Source: Acidobacteriota bacterium (lineage in GTDB: Bacteria; Acidobacteriota; Vicinamibacteria; Vicinamibacterales; SCN-69-37). Taken from it: a DNA stretch of 64,000 nucleotides. Shown piece by piece: positions 28,412-37,585 of this stretch. The position numbers were made by a program, and so were the translations under genes. The stretch covers positions 310,001-374,000 of the forward strand of contig JADYYY010000010.1 of the NCBI GenBank assembly GCA_020853395.1, written 5' to 3'. Below the pieces are notes generated by a model. That model did not search any database. It was given only the letters and a program-made list of their open reading frames with translations, and was not told the DNA's origin. The first letter of the stretch is position 1; each line of letters starts with the position of its first letter.

Positions 28412-30028
28412 TCATGTCCCGTGAGGGCCCAGATAGCGGATCACCATCACGGTGATGTCGTCGCTCTGCGCGGCGCCCTTCGTGAACGACCGCACGGCGC
28501 CGACGATCTCGTCGACGACGGCCTGGGCCGATTGGCCCGCCGTCCGCTGGGCGACCTCGATGAGCCGCGGTTCGCCGAAGTCCTCGCCCGCGCTGTTGAA
28601 GGCCTCCGACACGCCGTCGCTGAAGAGCACCACCACGTCGCCGGAATCGAGCCGCGTCTCTTCCTGCGCGTACGGCGCGGCCTCCAGCAGACCCACGACG
28701 GGCCCGCCCGCGCCGAGGCGGCGCAGGCCAGCCTTGCCGAGCACGAGCGCCGGGTTGTGGCCGGCATTGCAGTACGTCAGCTCGCCGCCGGGGCTCAGGA
28801 TCCCGAACAGCAGCGTGACGAACCGCGCTTCGACGCCGCGCCGGCACAAAGCCTTGTTGAATCGCGTGATCGCCGCCGCCGGCCCCTCGGTCTCGGCCAT
28901 GCCGGCGAACATGCCCTGCATCATGGCGCTCATGAGCGCGGCGGGCGGCCCCTTGCCGGCCACGTCGCCCAGCGTGAACCCGAACGACGTGTTCGGCTCG
29001 TCGAGGTAGTCGAAGAAGTCGCCGCCGATCGAGCGGCACGGCACGCTCGCCGCGGCCGCCTCGACGAAACCGAGGCTGGCCCTGGGCTTCGGCAGGAGCG
29101 CCTGCTGGATCTCGGCCGCGATCCGCATCTCCTGTTCCAGCCGCGCCTTCTCGAGCTTGTCCCGGTACAGGCGCGCGTTCTCGATCGCGACCGACGCCTC
29201 GGCGGCCAGCGTCTCGAGCGCCGCGCGCGTCGCCTCGGAGAGCAGCGTGCCGCGCTCGCGGCTGTCCAGGTACAGGACGCCGATCCGGCGGTCCTCGCCC
29301 TTCGCCTCCGCCGACTCGACGTACTGCACGAAGTTCAGCGGCACGCAGACCACGTGCCGGATGCCGAGCGCCACCGTGCCCATGTGGACGTCCGCGACGC
29401 CGGTGTCGAACAGGTCGGCGACGACGCGCGTCTTCCCGCTGCGGAACGCGTCCTCGGGCACCTTGCGGCTGACCGCGAACGTGCTGTCGGTGAGCGTCTG
29501 CTTGTCGCGGCCGCGCGCGAGCTTGAACTCAAGCACGCCCTCGGGATTCGACAGCATGATGAACGCCCGCTCGCCGCCCGACAGGTCGATCGCCGCGTCC
29601 AGCACCAGCGCGAGCACGTCCTGCAGGACGCGGCCGGACCCGAGCGCCCTGAAGCCCTCGAGCAGCGAGGTGATCTGTCGCAGGTCGTCGCGCGCCGCGG
29701 TCGTCCGGCTCGTGGAGATGACGTCGGAGTCGGCGGTCACGAACACGAGGTCGGCGCCGCCGCCGCGGCCGAGGCGGATCCGGTCGCCGGGCCGGAGCGG
29801 CGACTCGGTGATGCGGTCCCCGTTGACGAACGTCCCGTACCGCGATTCCCGATCGCGGATGATGATGACGCCGCCGTCGTTCGTGATCTGCGCGTGCTCG
29901 CGCGACACCTCGCTGCCGCCAAGCCGCACGTCGTTCGTCTCGCGCCGGCCGATCGTGAAAGGGAAATGGTCGATCGCGACGTCACGATCGCCGAGGCTGT
30001 CGCTGACGTGGAGTCGGGGATGGGCCAT
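28412..30028 (-). CDS. FHA-GAF-PP2C (RsbU/SpoIIE type) protein phosphatase
   Basis: A 538-residue cytoplasmic signalling protein. The FHA domain (about 20-90) has IGRRETNDVRLGGSEVSREHAQI and RYGTFVNGDRI; a GAF domain spans about 115-270; a short coiled coil (RDKLEKARLEQEMRIAAEIQQALLP) leads to the SpoIIE/PP2C domain (about 300-530) with IGGDFFDYL, DVAGKGPPAALMSA, YCNAGHNPAL, and VLFSDGVSEAFN. Such proteins dephosphorylate anti-sigma antagonists; FHA reads phosphothreonine. ATG at 30028 is chosen; TAGACT lies 12 bases upstream and a TTG at 30040 is a weaker alternative. Confidence 0.93.
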   Translation of the reverse strand: MAHPRLHVSDSLGDRDVAIDHFPFTIGRRETNDVRLGGSEVSREHAQITNDGGVIIIRDRESRYGTFVNGDRITESPLRPGDRIRLGRGGGADLVFVTADSDVISTSRTTAARDDLRQITSLLEGFRALGSGRVLQDVLALVLDAAIDLSGGERAFIMLSNPEGVLEFKLARGRDKQTLTDSTFAVSRKVPEDAFRSGKTRVVADLFDTGVADVHMGTVALGIRHVVCVPLNFVQYVESAEAKGEDRRIGVLYLDSRERGTLLSEATRAALETLAAEASVAIENARLYRDKLEKARLEQEMRIAAEIQQALLPKPRASLGFVEAAAASVPCRSIGGDFFDYLDEPNTSFGFTLGDVAGKGPPAALMSAMMQGMFAGMAETEGPAAAITRFNKALCRRGVEARFVTLLFGILSPGGELTYCNAGHNPALVLGKAGLRRLGAGGPVVGLLEAAPYAQEETRLDSGDVVVLFSDGVSEAFNSAGEDFGEPRLIEVAQRTAGQSAQAVVDEIVGAVRSFTKGAAQSDDITVMVIRYLGPHGT

Positions 30029-30058
30029 GCGGGCGGGCAAAGTCTACACGAACCCGCG

Positions 30059-30334
30059 TCAGCGGCGACCACGCCACCACAGGAGGCCGCCGCCGAGGAG
30101 CGCCGCCGCCGCGCCCGCCAGGCCGCCGATCTGCTCGGGCGACTCGAACGGTTGGCTCGCGCCGAACGCCGCCAACCCGGCCGCCGCGACGCCGGCCGCC
30201 GCGATCCCTGCCCATGACGTTCTCCGCCTCGCCGCCTGGGGATGCTTGGCCACGGGCGTGGACGTCGGCGCGCCGCACCGATAACAGATGATGGCCTTGT
30301 CGGCGATCGTCGCTCCGCACGTTCCGCACGTCAT
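30059..30334 (-). CDS. Zinc-ribbon membrane protein, small
   Basis: A 91-residue protein that starts with a zinc ribbon, MTCGTCGATIADKAIICYRCGAP (CxxC-x13-CxxC), then two Ala/Gly-rich hydrophobic stretches (about residues 42-58 and 70-86) ending WWRGRR. It belongs to the loose class of zinc-ribbon anchored proteins without known function. A TACAGA hexamer ends 7 bases before the ATG. It may share a transcript with the downstream phosphatase gene (30-base gap). Confidence 0.65.
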   Translation of the reverse strand: MTCGTCGATIADKAIICYRCGAPTSTPVAKHPQAARRRTSWAGIAAAGVAAAGLAAFGASQPFESPEQIGGLAGAAAALLGGGLLWWRGRR

Positions 30335-30420
30335 CCGATGATCTGTACCACGGACGCGAGCGGCGCCGCACCGGGCGTGTAGACTGGCGGGCGTCAGCCG
30401 GCGCCCCGTTCCGCCCGTCG

Positions 30421-31071
30421 ATGCTCCCGATTCGCGACGTCATCCCGTCCCGCACCGCGCCGTGGCTCACGCTCGTGCTGATCGCGGCGCACGCCGCGGT
30501 GTTCGCCGCCACCGCGCTCGCGGCGCGCGACACGTTCGCCGGCATCGCCGTGGAGTACGGCTTGACGCCGGACCACGCCGGTCTTCTCACGGCCACGACC
30601 TCGATGTTCCTGCACGAGAACCTGGTCCACCTCGCCGGCAACCTGCTCGCCCTCTGGGTGCTGGGCGAAACGGTCGAAGACCGTCTCGGCCGCGGCCGCT
30701 ATCTGCTCCTGTACGTGGTCGCCGGTTACGCCGCCGCGCTCGCGGAGGTCTGGGCCGCGCCGCGCATGGCGACGCCGCTCCTCAACGCCAGCGGGCCAAT
30801 CGCCGGCGTCATCGGCGCCCATCTCGCGCTCTTTCCGAAGGCACGCCTGCTGGTGCTCTTCCCGTTCGACCTGGTCGAGGCGCCAGCCGCCGCCTTCATC
30901 GCGTGCTGGTTCGTGCTGCAGGTCGCGGGGGGGCTGGGGCGCCTGGCCTCGCCGGGCAGCGGCGACGTCGTCCTGTGGGCGCCGCTCGCGGGGTGCCTGG
31001 CGGGGCTGATGCTCGGCAGGGTGCTGCGCCGGCCGGAACGGATGACGATCGACTGGCTAGACCGCGCGTGA
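30421..31071 (+). CDS. Rhomboid-family membrane protein, catalytic His missing
   Basis: A 216-residue protein with six hydrophobic segments in the rhomboid arrangement. Segment 2 has the family hallmark HENLVHLAGNLLALWVLG; segment 4 contains LNASGPIAGVIGAHL, where Ser124 takes the place of the catalytic serine (usual GASG is NASG). In segment 6 the usual AHxGGFxxG is APLAGCLAG, so the catalytic His is Pro188. It therefore cannot form the Ser-His dyad and is probably an inactive rhomboid that binds or sorts membrane proteins. TAGACT lies about 40 bases upstream. Confidence 0.85.
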   Translation: MLPIRDVIPSRTAPWLTLVLIAAHAAVFAATALAARDTFAGIAVEYGLTPDHAGLLTATTSMFLHENLVHLAGNLLALWVLGETVEDRLGRGRYLLLYVVAGYAAALAEVWAAPRMATPLLNASGPIAGVIGAHLALFPKARLLVLFPFDLVEAPAAAFIACWFVLQVAGGLGRLASPGSGDVVLWAPLAGCLAGLMLGRVLRRPERMTIDWLDRA

Positions 31072-31098
31072 GCGGATCAGCCAGAGGCACGGCGGGCG

Positions 31099-32091
31099 TC
31101 ACCGCGGCGCGGGCGTCTTGCTTCGAACCTCTCTCGACACCCTGGCCAGCTCCGTGAGGAGCTGCTCGAGCTGCTTGTCGAATTCCTCTGCCGGCATCGT
31201 GTCCTTGCGCCGCCGGAGGTCGTCCACCTGCTCGGTCAACTGCTGCTGCCGGACGAGCAGCCGCTGTAGCTCGGGATCGGAGGAGGTCGGCACGGCAACG
31301 CCGTCGAGGTAGGTGAGCGCGGCGATGCGGCCGTCGGGCCCTTGCTCGGCCGCGAGCCGCCCCTTGCCATCGCCGTCGTCATCGATCATCGCGGTCTCGG
31401 TCGCCATCGTGCCGCTCTGCTCGTAGTGCTGCGTGACGACGCGCGACGCGAACGTGAACGCCTCGAGCAGCGAGATGCGGCCGTTCTTGTCGGCGTCGGC
31501 GGTCGCGTCCGAGAACGCCTGGATGAACCCTTCCGGGAAGACGGTGTGGTACCGCTGCGCGGCCGTATTGGTCGCGGTGATGATGACCCGGCCGGGTGCC
31601 GAGAGGCCGGTGAGGTAGGGCGCACTCGCGCTGGTGGTGTCGACCAGCGCCAGGCGCCCGGGCACCGGTTTGAGCAGAGCCGCCCACTCCGCGACGCCGA
31701 GATCAGGTCCCACGAGATTGAACTTCACGTCGGCGCCCTGTCCGCTGCCGTGGCCGATGAGCACGACCACGAGCTGATCGGACGGCTTGATCGTCGCGGC
31801 GAGCTTCCCTACCGCCGCCTTCAGGCTGTCGGCCGTCGCGCGCAGCTCACCGGCCGACGGCTGCTCGGCGAGCACCACGAGGTGCGATGCGTCGTACTTG
31901 AACCGTGTCCGGAGGACCTCGACGAGCCCGTTGACCCACTTGCGGTGGAGCGTGGCGTATTGGTCCTCGCCCGACGCACCCTGGACGATCAGCACGTAGC
32001 GCTCGCCGCCCTGCGCGTGGGCGGCGCGAACTCCGGCGCCCAGCAGGAGGACGCCCGCCAGCGCCCCCGACATCAGCCGCTTCATCGTCAT
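31099..32091 (-). CDS. Secreted caspase-fold protein with EF-hand, active-site Cys absent
   Basis: A 330-residue exported protein (signal peptide about residues 1-27, ending AAHAQ). The caspase/gingipain-like core has LVVVLIGHGSGQGADVKFNL with His114 in the expected place, and GRLALVDTTSASAP where the Cys of the usual DxC is Thr153. A canonical EF-hand loop DADKNGRISLLE (199-210) and a second acidic stretch (DDDGDGKG) suggest calcium binding. The C-terminal 65 residues form a coiled coil (LLVRQQQLTEQVDDLRRRK). It follows the TPR metalloprotease gene by 9 bases. The ATG at 32091 is used; a TTG upstream is possible. Confidence 0.75.
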   Translation of the reverse strand: MTMKRLMSGALAGVLLLGAGVRAAHAQGGERYVLIVQGASGEDQYATLHRKWVNGLVEVLRTRFKYDASHLVVLAEQPSAGELRATADSLKAAVGKLAATIKPSDQLVVVLIGHGSGQGADVKFNLVGPDLGVAEWAALLKPVPGRLALVDTTSASAPYLTGLSAPGRVIITATNTAAQRYHTVFPEGFIQAFSDATADADKNGRISLLEAFTFASRVVTQHYEQSGTMATETAMIDDDGDGKGRLAAEQGPDGRIAALTYLDGVAVPTSSDPELQRLLVRQQQLTEQVDDLRRRKDTMPAEEFDKQLEQLLTELARVSREVRSKTPAPR

Positions 32092-32100
32092 GATGGCCAA

Positions 32101-34602
32101 TCAGGGCTCCGACGCCTCGAGGAGCAGGTCCTGCGCGCGCGCGAACGTCGGCGCCTGCTGCAGGGCCTCGAGCGCCTCGCGCCGCGCCTCCTGCCGGCGG
32201 CCGAGCTTCAGCAGCGCCTCGGCGGCATCGGCGTGCGCTTCCGCGAGGTTCGCCGGACCAATCGCCAGCGCAGCCTGGAACTCGCGGAGCGCGCCAGCCG
32301 CATCGCCCTTGGCGAGCAAACGCCCACCCAACCGGCTGTGCGCCACCGCGTCGAACGGATCCAGCTCGGCCACGAGCGCGAGCGCGTAGTCTTCGTTCGC
32401 GGCGTCGCCGCCGGCCGACGCCAGCGCGGCGAGACGACGCGCCGCGCCGATGTTGGTGTGATCGTAGGTGAGCAGCTCCCGCAGGAGCCGGCGCGCGCGC
32501 GCCGGATCGGTCTTCTCGACCATGCCGGCGAGCAACGCCTTGGGGCTCTCCTCGCCCATCGCCATGGGCACGAGGGCGGCGGCGCGCTCGAGCGGCTCGC
32601 GCGCACCCGTCGCGTCGCCCGATCGCAGGAGCGCACGGCCGAGCGCGAGCTGGCTCAGGAAGTTGCCGGGCGCCTTCTCGGCGCGCGCCCGCAGCGCCGC
32701 GACGTCGGTGGGCGCGACCTGGCTCGGCGGATCGGCCATCGCATCGCGGACACCCGCATAGCGCTCGTCCAGGAACGCCGCGAACGACTTCTCCACGTCG
32801 TCGACGCTTCGGCCGAAGGCTTTCGCGAACGCCTGATCGTCCTTGTCGCGATTGCCGTAGGCCTGCAGCAGCGTGCGGAGGCCCGCCTCGCCGTTGAGCG
32901 CGACGAGGTGCTCGACGAGCAGCGACGCTTCGAAATAGGCCAGCGACAGCGTCTCGGGGCGCTTGAACGCCTGCGGCAGCTTCTTGACGCCGAAGTTCTC
33001 CCCCTTCGCGAGCCGGTTGGCGAACTCGAGCGTGAGCTCGCGTCCCCAGGCCGGCTGGCGCCGGTGTTCCTCGTAGGTGGACACGCCCTCGGTGAGCCAG
33101 CGTGGCACGCGGTAGTCGGACGCCTGGAGCGTGAAGACGTGCGCCAGCTCGTGCCAGAGCGTGGCCTGCCAACTGAAGTCGCCCGGCGGTCGCGCGCGCG
33201 GCGAGTCCATCGTCACGACGCGGCCGAAGCAGGCGCCGAGCGCGCCGACGAGCCCGGGCAGGCCGAGCGTGCGCACGGCGAAGTCGTCGTGGCGCGGGAA
33301 GACCTCGACGAGCAGCGGCCCTTTCGGCGTGATGCCGTAGCGTTCGACGAACTGCCGATACGCTTCCTCGGCCAACGGGATCGCGAACACCCGCATGACG
33401 GCGGTTTCTTCCTTCGCGAACTTGAAGATGAAGTCCTCGTGGCTGACGATGTCGAACCCGTCGAGCCGGTCGAGCAGGTCGAGCAGGTTCTTCGTGAGCG
33501 GCGCGCTCTTGTCGAGATCCCACGAGGTTTCGAGCGCGGTGCGCGCGGCTGGCTCGTCGCCGGTCCGCATCAGCGCGAGCCCCAGGCTGAAGTGCGCCGC
33601 GGCATCGTCGGGATCGGCCTCGATGGCCTTGCGCGCGAGCGCCGCCGAGTCGTCGAACCGGTAGTCGTGCGCGGCCTGCTCGCTCGCCCGGCGGTAGCCG
33701 AGACCTGACGTCGGGTCGATCGCGCGGGCGCGCGCGGCCGATTCGTCGAGCGCCTCGATGCCGCGCTCCTTGTAGATCACGGCCATGCGCTCGGCCGCTT
33801 CCTCGATCGTATTCGGCTGGATGGCCGCGAGCTCGTCGAGCGCGGCGGCGGCCCCGGCCGGATCCTCGGCCTCGAGCCGCTGTTGCGCCGTCACCAGCGC
33901 GACGTCAGGGTGACCCGGCGCCTGTGCGCGCGCGGCCTCGAGCTGCTTACGCGACTCGGCTGGGTTCTCCGACGCGAGCGCACGCGCCAGCCCCAGCATC
34001 GCGGGCACCCACTGCGCGTCGATCTCGAGCGCCTTGCGATAGTTCGTCACGGCGTCGCCAGGCTGATGACGCTCGAAGAACATGTCGCCCCACTCGGTCT
34101 GGATGTCGGCGCGCGGAACGTCGGCGATGCGCTGATAGGCGTCGTTGGCGAGCAGGAACTCGCGCGTGCCGCGCGCCGCGCGCGCAAGGCGGAAGAAGTC
34201 GTCGGGCCCGGAGAACGACCGCACGGAGGCGAGCGCGTCGAGGCGACGCCGCGCTTCGGCGCGCCGGCCGGTCGCGAGATCGAGCAGCCCCAGTTCGAGT
34301 GAGGCGTCGCCGAGCGGCGCCCGTTCCGCCAACGGCGTCAGCCGGGCGCGCGCGTCCTCGTGCTTGCCTTCGAAGACCGCGACGAGCGCGAGGCCGAGCT
34401 CGCGCGCAGGCGCGTTGGCCGGCGGCACCGCCTCGGCGATCGTGCGCGCGGCGACGACGTCGCCGTGTCCGAGCGCGATCCGAACGAGGGCGACCGGATC
34501 GCTCGCCGCGCCGCGGCCTTGCGCGCCAACCGAGACCACGGCCAGCCCGATCGCCACCGACAGAAGCGCGGTCCGCCGCCAGACCGCGAGCGCTCGCACC
34601 AT
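32101..34602 (-). CDS. Secreted TPR protein with peptidase MA-like metalloprotease domain
   Basis: An 833-residue exported protein. After a signal peptide (LLSVAIGLAVVSVGAQ, about 12-28) come many TPR-like helical repeats (30-390), then a gluzincin domain with the zinc motif LWHELAHVFTL near 483 and the distal WLTEGVSTYEE glutamate, then further TPRs (620-830). This TPR-MA-TPR order is common in acidobacteria. It probably degrades or chaperones periplasmic proteins. TAGACT lies 6 bases before the ATG but also covers the stop of the gene upstream, so readthrough from that operon is equally likely. Confidence 0.85.
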   Translation of the reverse strand: MVRALAVWRRTALLSVAIGLAVVSVGAQGRGAASDPVALVRIALGHGDVVAARTIAEAVPPANAPARELGLALVAVFEGKHEDARARLTPLAERAPLGDASLELGLLDLATGRRAEARRRLDALASVRSFSGPDDFFRLARAARGTREFLLANDAYQRIADVPRADIQTEWGDMFFERHQPGDAVTNYRKALEIDAQWVPAMLGLARALASENPAESRKQLEAARAQAPGHPDVALVTAQQRLEAEDPAGAAAALDELAAIQPNTIEEAAERMAVIYKERGIEALDESAARARAIDPTSGLGYRRASEQAAHDYRFDDSAALARKAIEADPDDAAAHFSLGLALMRTGDEPAARTALETSWDLDKSAPLTKNLLDLLDRLDGFDIVSHEDFIFKFAKEETAVMRVFAIPLAEEAYRQFVERYGITPKGPLLVEVFPRHDDFAVRTLGLPGLVGALGACFGRVVTMDSPRARPPGDFSWQATLWHELAHVFTLQASDYRVPRWLTEGVSTYEEHRRQPAWGRELTLEFANRLAKGENFGVKKLPQAFKRPETLSLAYFEASLLVEHLVALNGEAGLRTLLQAYGNRDKDDQAFAKAFGRSVDDVEKSFAAFLDERYAGVRDAMADPPSQVAPTDVAALRARAEKAPGNFLSQLALGRALLRSGDATGAREPLERAAALVPMAMGEESPKALLAGMVEKTDPARARRLLRELLTYDHTNIGAARRLAALASAGGDAANEDYALALVAELDPFDAVAHSRLGGRLLAKGDAAGALREFQAALAIGPANLAEAHADAAEALLKLGRRQEARREALEALQQAPTFARAQDLLLEASEP

Positions 34603-34606
34603 GGTT

Positions 34607-35161
34607 CTAGTCTACGCCGGCAGGCGAAACGCGTTTCGCCCGCGCATCGGCCAGCACCCGGCGCTCGAACCGCCAGCGCCTCCACAACACGATGCCGAAG
34701 CCTGCTCCAGCGATCGGGCCGGTCACGCGCGCCCCGACCATCAGCGCCGTCGCGACGAGCTCGCCGATGACCGCGATGTAGTTGGGATGATCGACATAGC
34801 GATACGGACCATCCGACACGAGCGGCCTGCCGGGCAGCACCAGCACGCGAAAGCTCCAGCGATGGCCGAGCGCGCGGATCGCCCAGTACTTCAGCATCTT
34901 GCTGACGACGAACAGCACGACGCCCGAGGCGGCCCACGACGGTCCGCCGGCCGCGGCTGCCTGGTGCGACGCGCGCCAGATCCCTTCGAGACCCATGATG
35001 AGGAACGCCGCGGGATACGTCAGCGCCAGCGCCCGATAGACATCGCCCGGCGGCTCGATGGCACCTTCCGCCCGCAACTGCTGCTCGTGGCGCGCGGAGG
35101 CTCGCTGTTCGGCCAGCATGAGGCCGAAGATCAGGGCGATGACGAACGCGACGGCGTTCAC
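34607..35161 (-). CDS. Isoprenylcysteine carboxyl methyltransferase-like membrane protein
   Basis: A 184-residue integral membrane protein with four to five hydrophobic segments. The ICMT-type C-terminal motif is GPYRYVDHPNYIAVIGEL, which binds S-adenosylmethionine in the family, followed by a basic ERRVLADA tail. In bacteria such proteins methylate small lipophilic compounds, and they are often coded next to polyketide synthases. GTG start at 35161 overlaps the flavoprotein stop as GTGA. Confidence 0.85.
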   Translation of the reverse strand: MNAVAFVIALIFGLMLAEQRASARHEQQLRAEGAIEPPGDVYRALALTYPAAFLIMGLEGIWRASHQAAAAGGPSWAASGVVLFVVSKMLKYWAIRALGHRWSFRVLVLPGRPLVSDGPYRYVDHPNYIAVIGELVATALMVGARVTGPIAGAGFGIVLWRRWRFERRVLADARAKRVSPAGVD

Positions 35162-36294
35162 GGCACATCTCCCGCGTACCGCACGGCGCGCTCGAGCAGG
35201 GCGGGCGCCACGCGCGCGCCCATGTCGGCCAGGTGCACGGCCGCGGGCGAGTCCACCAGCCGTTTGACCGCGCGGTTGAACCGGAGCTTGCGTCCGAAGG
35301 CGGCCTGCCTGGCGGCCCGCAGCCGCGCGGGCGCGCCGGCGAGGTCGCCGCTCTCGAGCGTCCGGAGCGCTTCCTGCGCGGCCAGCACGGCGCTCTGCAT
35401 CGCGAGGTGCAGCCCGTCGCCCGTCATCGGATCGACGAACCCGCTCGCGTCGCCAGCGAGCAGCACGCCGTGATCGCCGACCGCACGCACGCGCGTCGCG
35501 AGCGGGCCGAGCACGCGGATGTCGCTCTCGAACGTCATGCCGGCAAGCCGATCCGACAGCTCGGCATCCGCGGCGATCGCGCGCCGGAGGATCTCGCGCG
35601 GTGTCCCGTGATCAGGACCAGGCCGGCGGACGAGACAGACGTTGACCAGCCCATCGGCGACGGGCGCGAGCCCGACGTACCAGCCGCCGTGCACGTGCAT
35701 CTCGCCGACGTCGGTCATGCCGGCGACGCCGGACACGTACGCGCCGTAGGCCCATCGACGCCGTCGGCCGCTTGGCTTCATCAGCCCGGCCGACTGGCCG
35801 ACGGCCGATCGGCGGCCGTCCGCGCCGATCGTCAGCACCGCGGGCAGGCGCAGCGCACCGGTGCCGCCTCGTCTGGCCAGCAGAAGCCCGCGCACGGTGG
35901 GCACCCCGTCGTGGTCCTCCACGAGGACGCCGCGCGCCGTGACGCCGCTCTCGAAGCGCGCGCCGCTGCGGACGGCTTCGCGGACGAGCCACGCATCGAG
36001 ATCGACACGGCGGACGGCAAGGCCGGAGACGCCGCTGCCGTAGCGCACGACCACGGCGGCGCGCGGCCCCGTCAGGCGCATGCCGTAGAGCGGGCGTGCC
36101 GTGTCGAGCGGGCCGCCGGTGAGGCCCAAGCCGGCGAGCAGCGCGATGGCGCCGGGGTTCAGCGTGTCGCCGCACAGCTTGTCGCGAGGGAACGCCGCGC
36201 GGTCGATCATCACGACGCGCGCCCCGGCGCGCGCGAGCACGATCGCCGCCACCGCGCCGGCGGGCCCGGCGCCGGCGACGAGCACGTCAAGCAT
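35158..36294 (-). CDS. Geranylgeranyl-reductase-like FAD oxidoreductase
   Basis: A 378-residue flavoprotein of the p-hydroxybenzoate hydroxylase fold. The N-terminal FAD motif is VLVAGAGPAGAVAAIVLARAG, the KLCGDTLNPGAIALL stretch is characteristic of the geranylgeranyl reductase subgroup, and GVLLAGDASGFVDPMTGDGL is the second FAD contact. The GADGRRSAVGQ stretch is the DG motif. Context with a ketosynthase and an ICMT-like methyltransferase suggests oxidation or reduction of a lipid product rather than archaeal-type lipid saturation. Start overlaps the ketosynthase stop by eight bases. Confidence 0.88.
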   Translation of the reverse strand: MLDVLVAGAGPAGAVAAIVLARAGARVVMIDRAAFPRDKLCGDTLNPGAIALLAGLGLTGGPLDTARPLYGMRLTGPRAAVVVRYGSGVSGLAVRRVDLDAWLVREAVRSGARFESGVTARGVLVEDHDGVPTVRGLLLARRGGTGALRLPAVLTIGADGRRSAVGQSAGLMKPSGRRRRWAYGAYVSGVAGMTDVGEMHVHGGWYVGLAPVADGLVNVCLVRRPGPDHGTPREILRRAIAADAELSDRLAGMTFESDIRVLGPLATRVRAVGDHGVLLAGDASGFVDPMTGDGLHLAMQSAVLAAQEALRTLESGDLAGAPARLRAARQAAFGRKLRFNRAVKRLVDSPAAVHLADMGARVAPALLERAVRYAGDVP

Positions 36295-37561
36295 CCGGAT
36301 GCCCCAGCACGAGCGCGCTGTTCTTCGATCCGAACCCGAGGCAGTTGCACAGCGCCGCCTCGACGCGCGCTGAACGCGCGTGGTTCGGAATCACGTCGAG
36401 ATCGCACGCCGGATCCTGGTGCTGGACGTTGATCGTCGGCGGCAGGACGCCGTGCGCGAACGCGAGCGCGGTCGCCGCCACGCCGGCCGCGCCGCTCGCC
36501 CCCTGCGGGTGGCCGATCATGGACTTGACCGACGACCCCGGCACGCGCCGAGCGGCCGGCCCGAGCACCTGCCGCACGCATCGCGCCTCCACCGCGTCGT
36601 TCAACACGGTCGACGTGCCGTGGAAGCTCACGTAGCCGAGGCTCTCGGCCGGCCGACCCGCTCGACCGAGGGCGAGGCTCATCGCGCGGACGATCTGGAT
36701 GCCATCGGGATCCATCTGCACGCGGTGATACGCGTCGCACGTGGACGCGTAGCCGTCGACGGTCGCATACACCATCGCACCGCGGGCGCGGGCGCGATCT
36801 TCGCGCTCCAGCACGAAGAGCCATGCGCCTTCGCCGAGCACGAACCCGTCGCGGTCGCGATCGAACGGCCGCGACGCCGCGGCCGGCCGATCGTTGTACC
36901 GTGTCGAGAGCACGCGCATCCGGCTGAATCCGAACAGCATCCCCGGCGTCGCGCACGCATCGGCGCCGCCGGTGATCAACACCTCCGCTTCGCCGTGCCG
37001 GATGAGCGACGCGGCGTAGCCGATCGCGTCCGTCGAGCTCGTACAGCCGGTCGACAGCACGTGGCTCATCCCTCGAAGGCCGAGCGTGATCGAGATCTCG
37101 CTCGAGACGATGCCGACGATCGACATGGGAATGGCATAGGGCGAGACGCGGTGCCGATCGCCGGCGTGAAAGTCGCCGTACTGCCGTTCGGCGACGTCGA
37201 TGCCGCCGGCGCCGCTGCCGACGATGACGCCGAGGTCGGCAGGCGCGGGATCGAGCCCCGCGTCGGCCAGGGCCTCGCTGGCGGCCAGCACGGCGATGCG
37301 CGAGACTTTGGCCGCCTTGCGGGCATCGATCCGCCCGTCGCGGCTCGCCGCGCGAGCTTCGCTCGCCGCCGCCTCCGCGTCCCCGAGCACGTCGTCGGGC
37401 ACGACGGCCGCCACCCGGCACGACAGCTCGGAGACGTCGAACGCCGTCACCGTGCGCACCGCGCTTTCGCCGGCGCTGAGCGCCGCCCAATAGCGATCGC
37501 GGCCGACACCGAACGGCGAGACGACGCCGATTCCCGTCATCACGACGCGAACCTGAGGCAT
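36287..37561 (-). CDS. Beta-ketoacyl-ACP synthase, FabF/KS-alpha-like
   Basis: A 424-residue thiolase-fold condensing enzyme with the full Cys-His-His triad: Cys in VLSTGCTSSTDAIGYA, His in SFHGTSTVLNDAVEARC, and His in IGHPQGASGAAG; the FDRDRDGFVLGEGA stretch is also conserved. It elongates an acyl chain on an acyl carrier protein. No ACP, ketoreductase or second KS lies nearby. It heads an overlapping operon with the flavoprotein and methyltransferase. The ATG at 37561 is fixed by the -10 element 7 bases upstream; the frame is open further but carries no KS sequence. Confidence 0.93.
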   Translation of the reverse strand: MPQVRVVMTGIGVVSPFGVGRDRYWAALSAGESAVRTVTAFDVSELSCRVAAVVPDDVLGDAEAAASEARAASRDGRIDARKAAKVSRIAVLAASEALADAGLDPAPADLGVIVGSGAGGIDVAERQYGDFHAGDRHRVSPYAIPMSIVGIVSSEISITLGLRGMSHVLSTGCTSSTDAIGYAASLIRHGEAEVLITGGADACATPGMLFGFSRMRVLSTRYNDRPAAASRPFDRDRDGFVLGEGAWLFVLEREDRARARGAMVYATVDGYASTCDAYHRVQMDPDGIQIVRAMSLALGRAGRPAESLGYVSFHGTSTVLNDAVEARCVRQVLGPAARRVPGSSVKSMIGHPQGASGAAGVAATALAFAHGVLPPTINVQHQDPACDLDVIPNHARSARVEAALCNCLGFGSKNSALVLGHPDA

Positions 37562-37567
37562 GGTCCC

Positions 37568-37574
37568 TATGATA
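37568..37574. promoter_or_regulatory. Overlapping divergent -10 elements between ketosynthase and methyltransferase
   Basis: The 7 bases TATGATA read as TATGAT on plus (12 bases before the GTG at 37586) and TATCAT on minus (7 bases before the ATG at 37561). Both genes could be read from one symmetrical AT-rich core, and only one polymerase could bind at a time. Confidence 0.5.
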
Positions 37575-37585
37575 GGACCTTGCCG

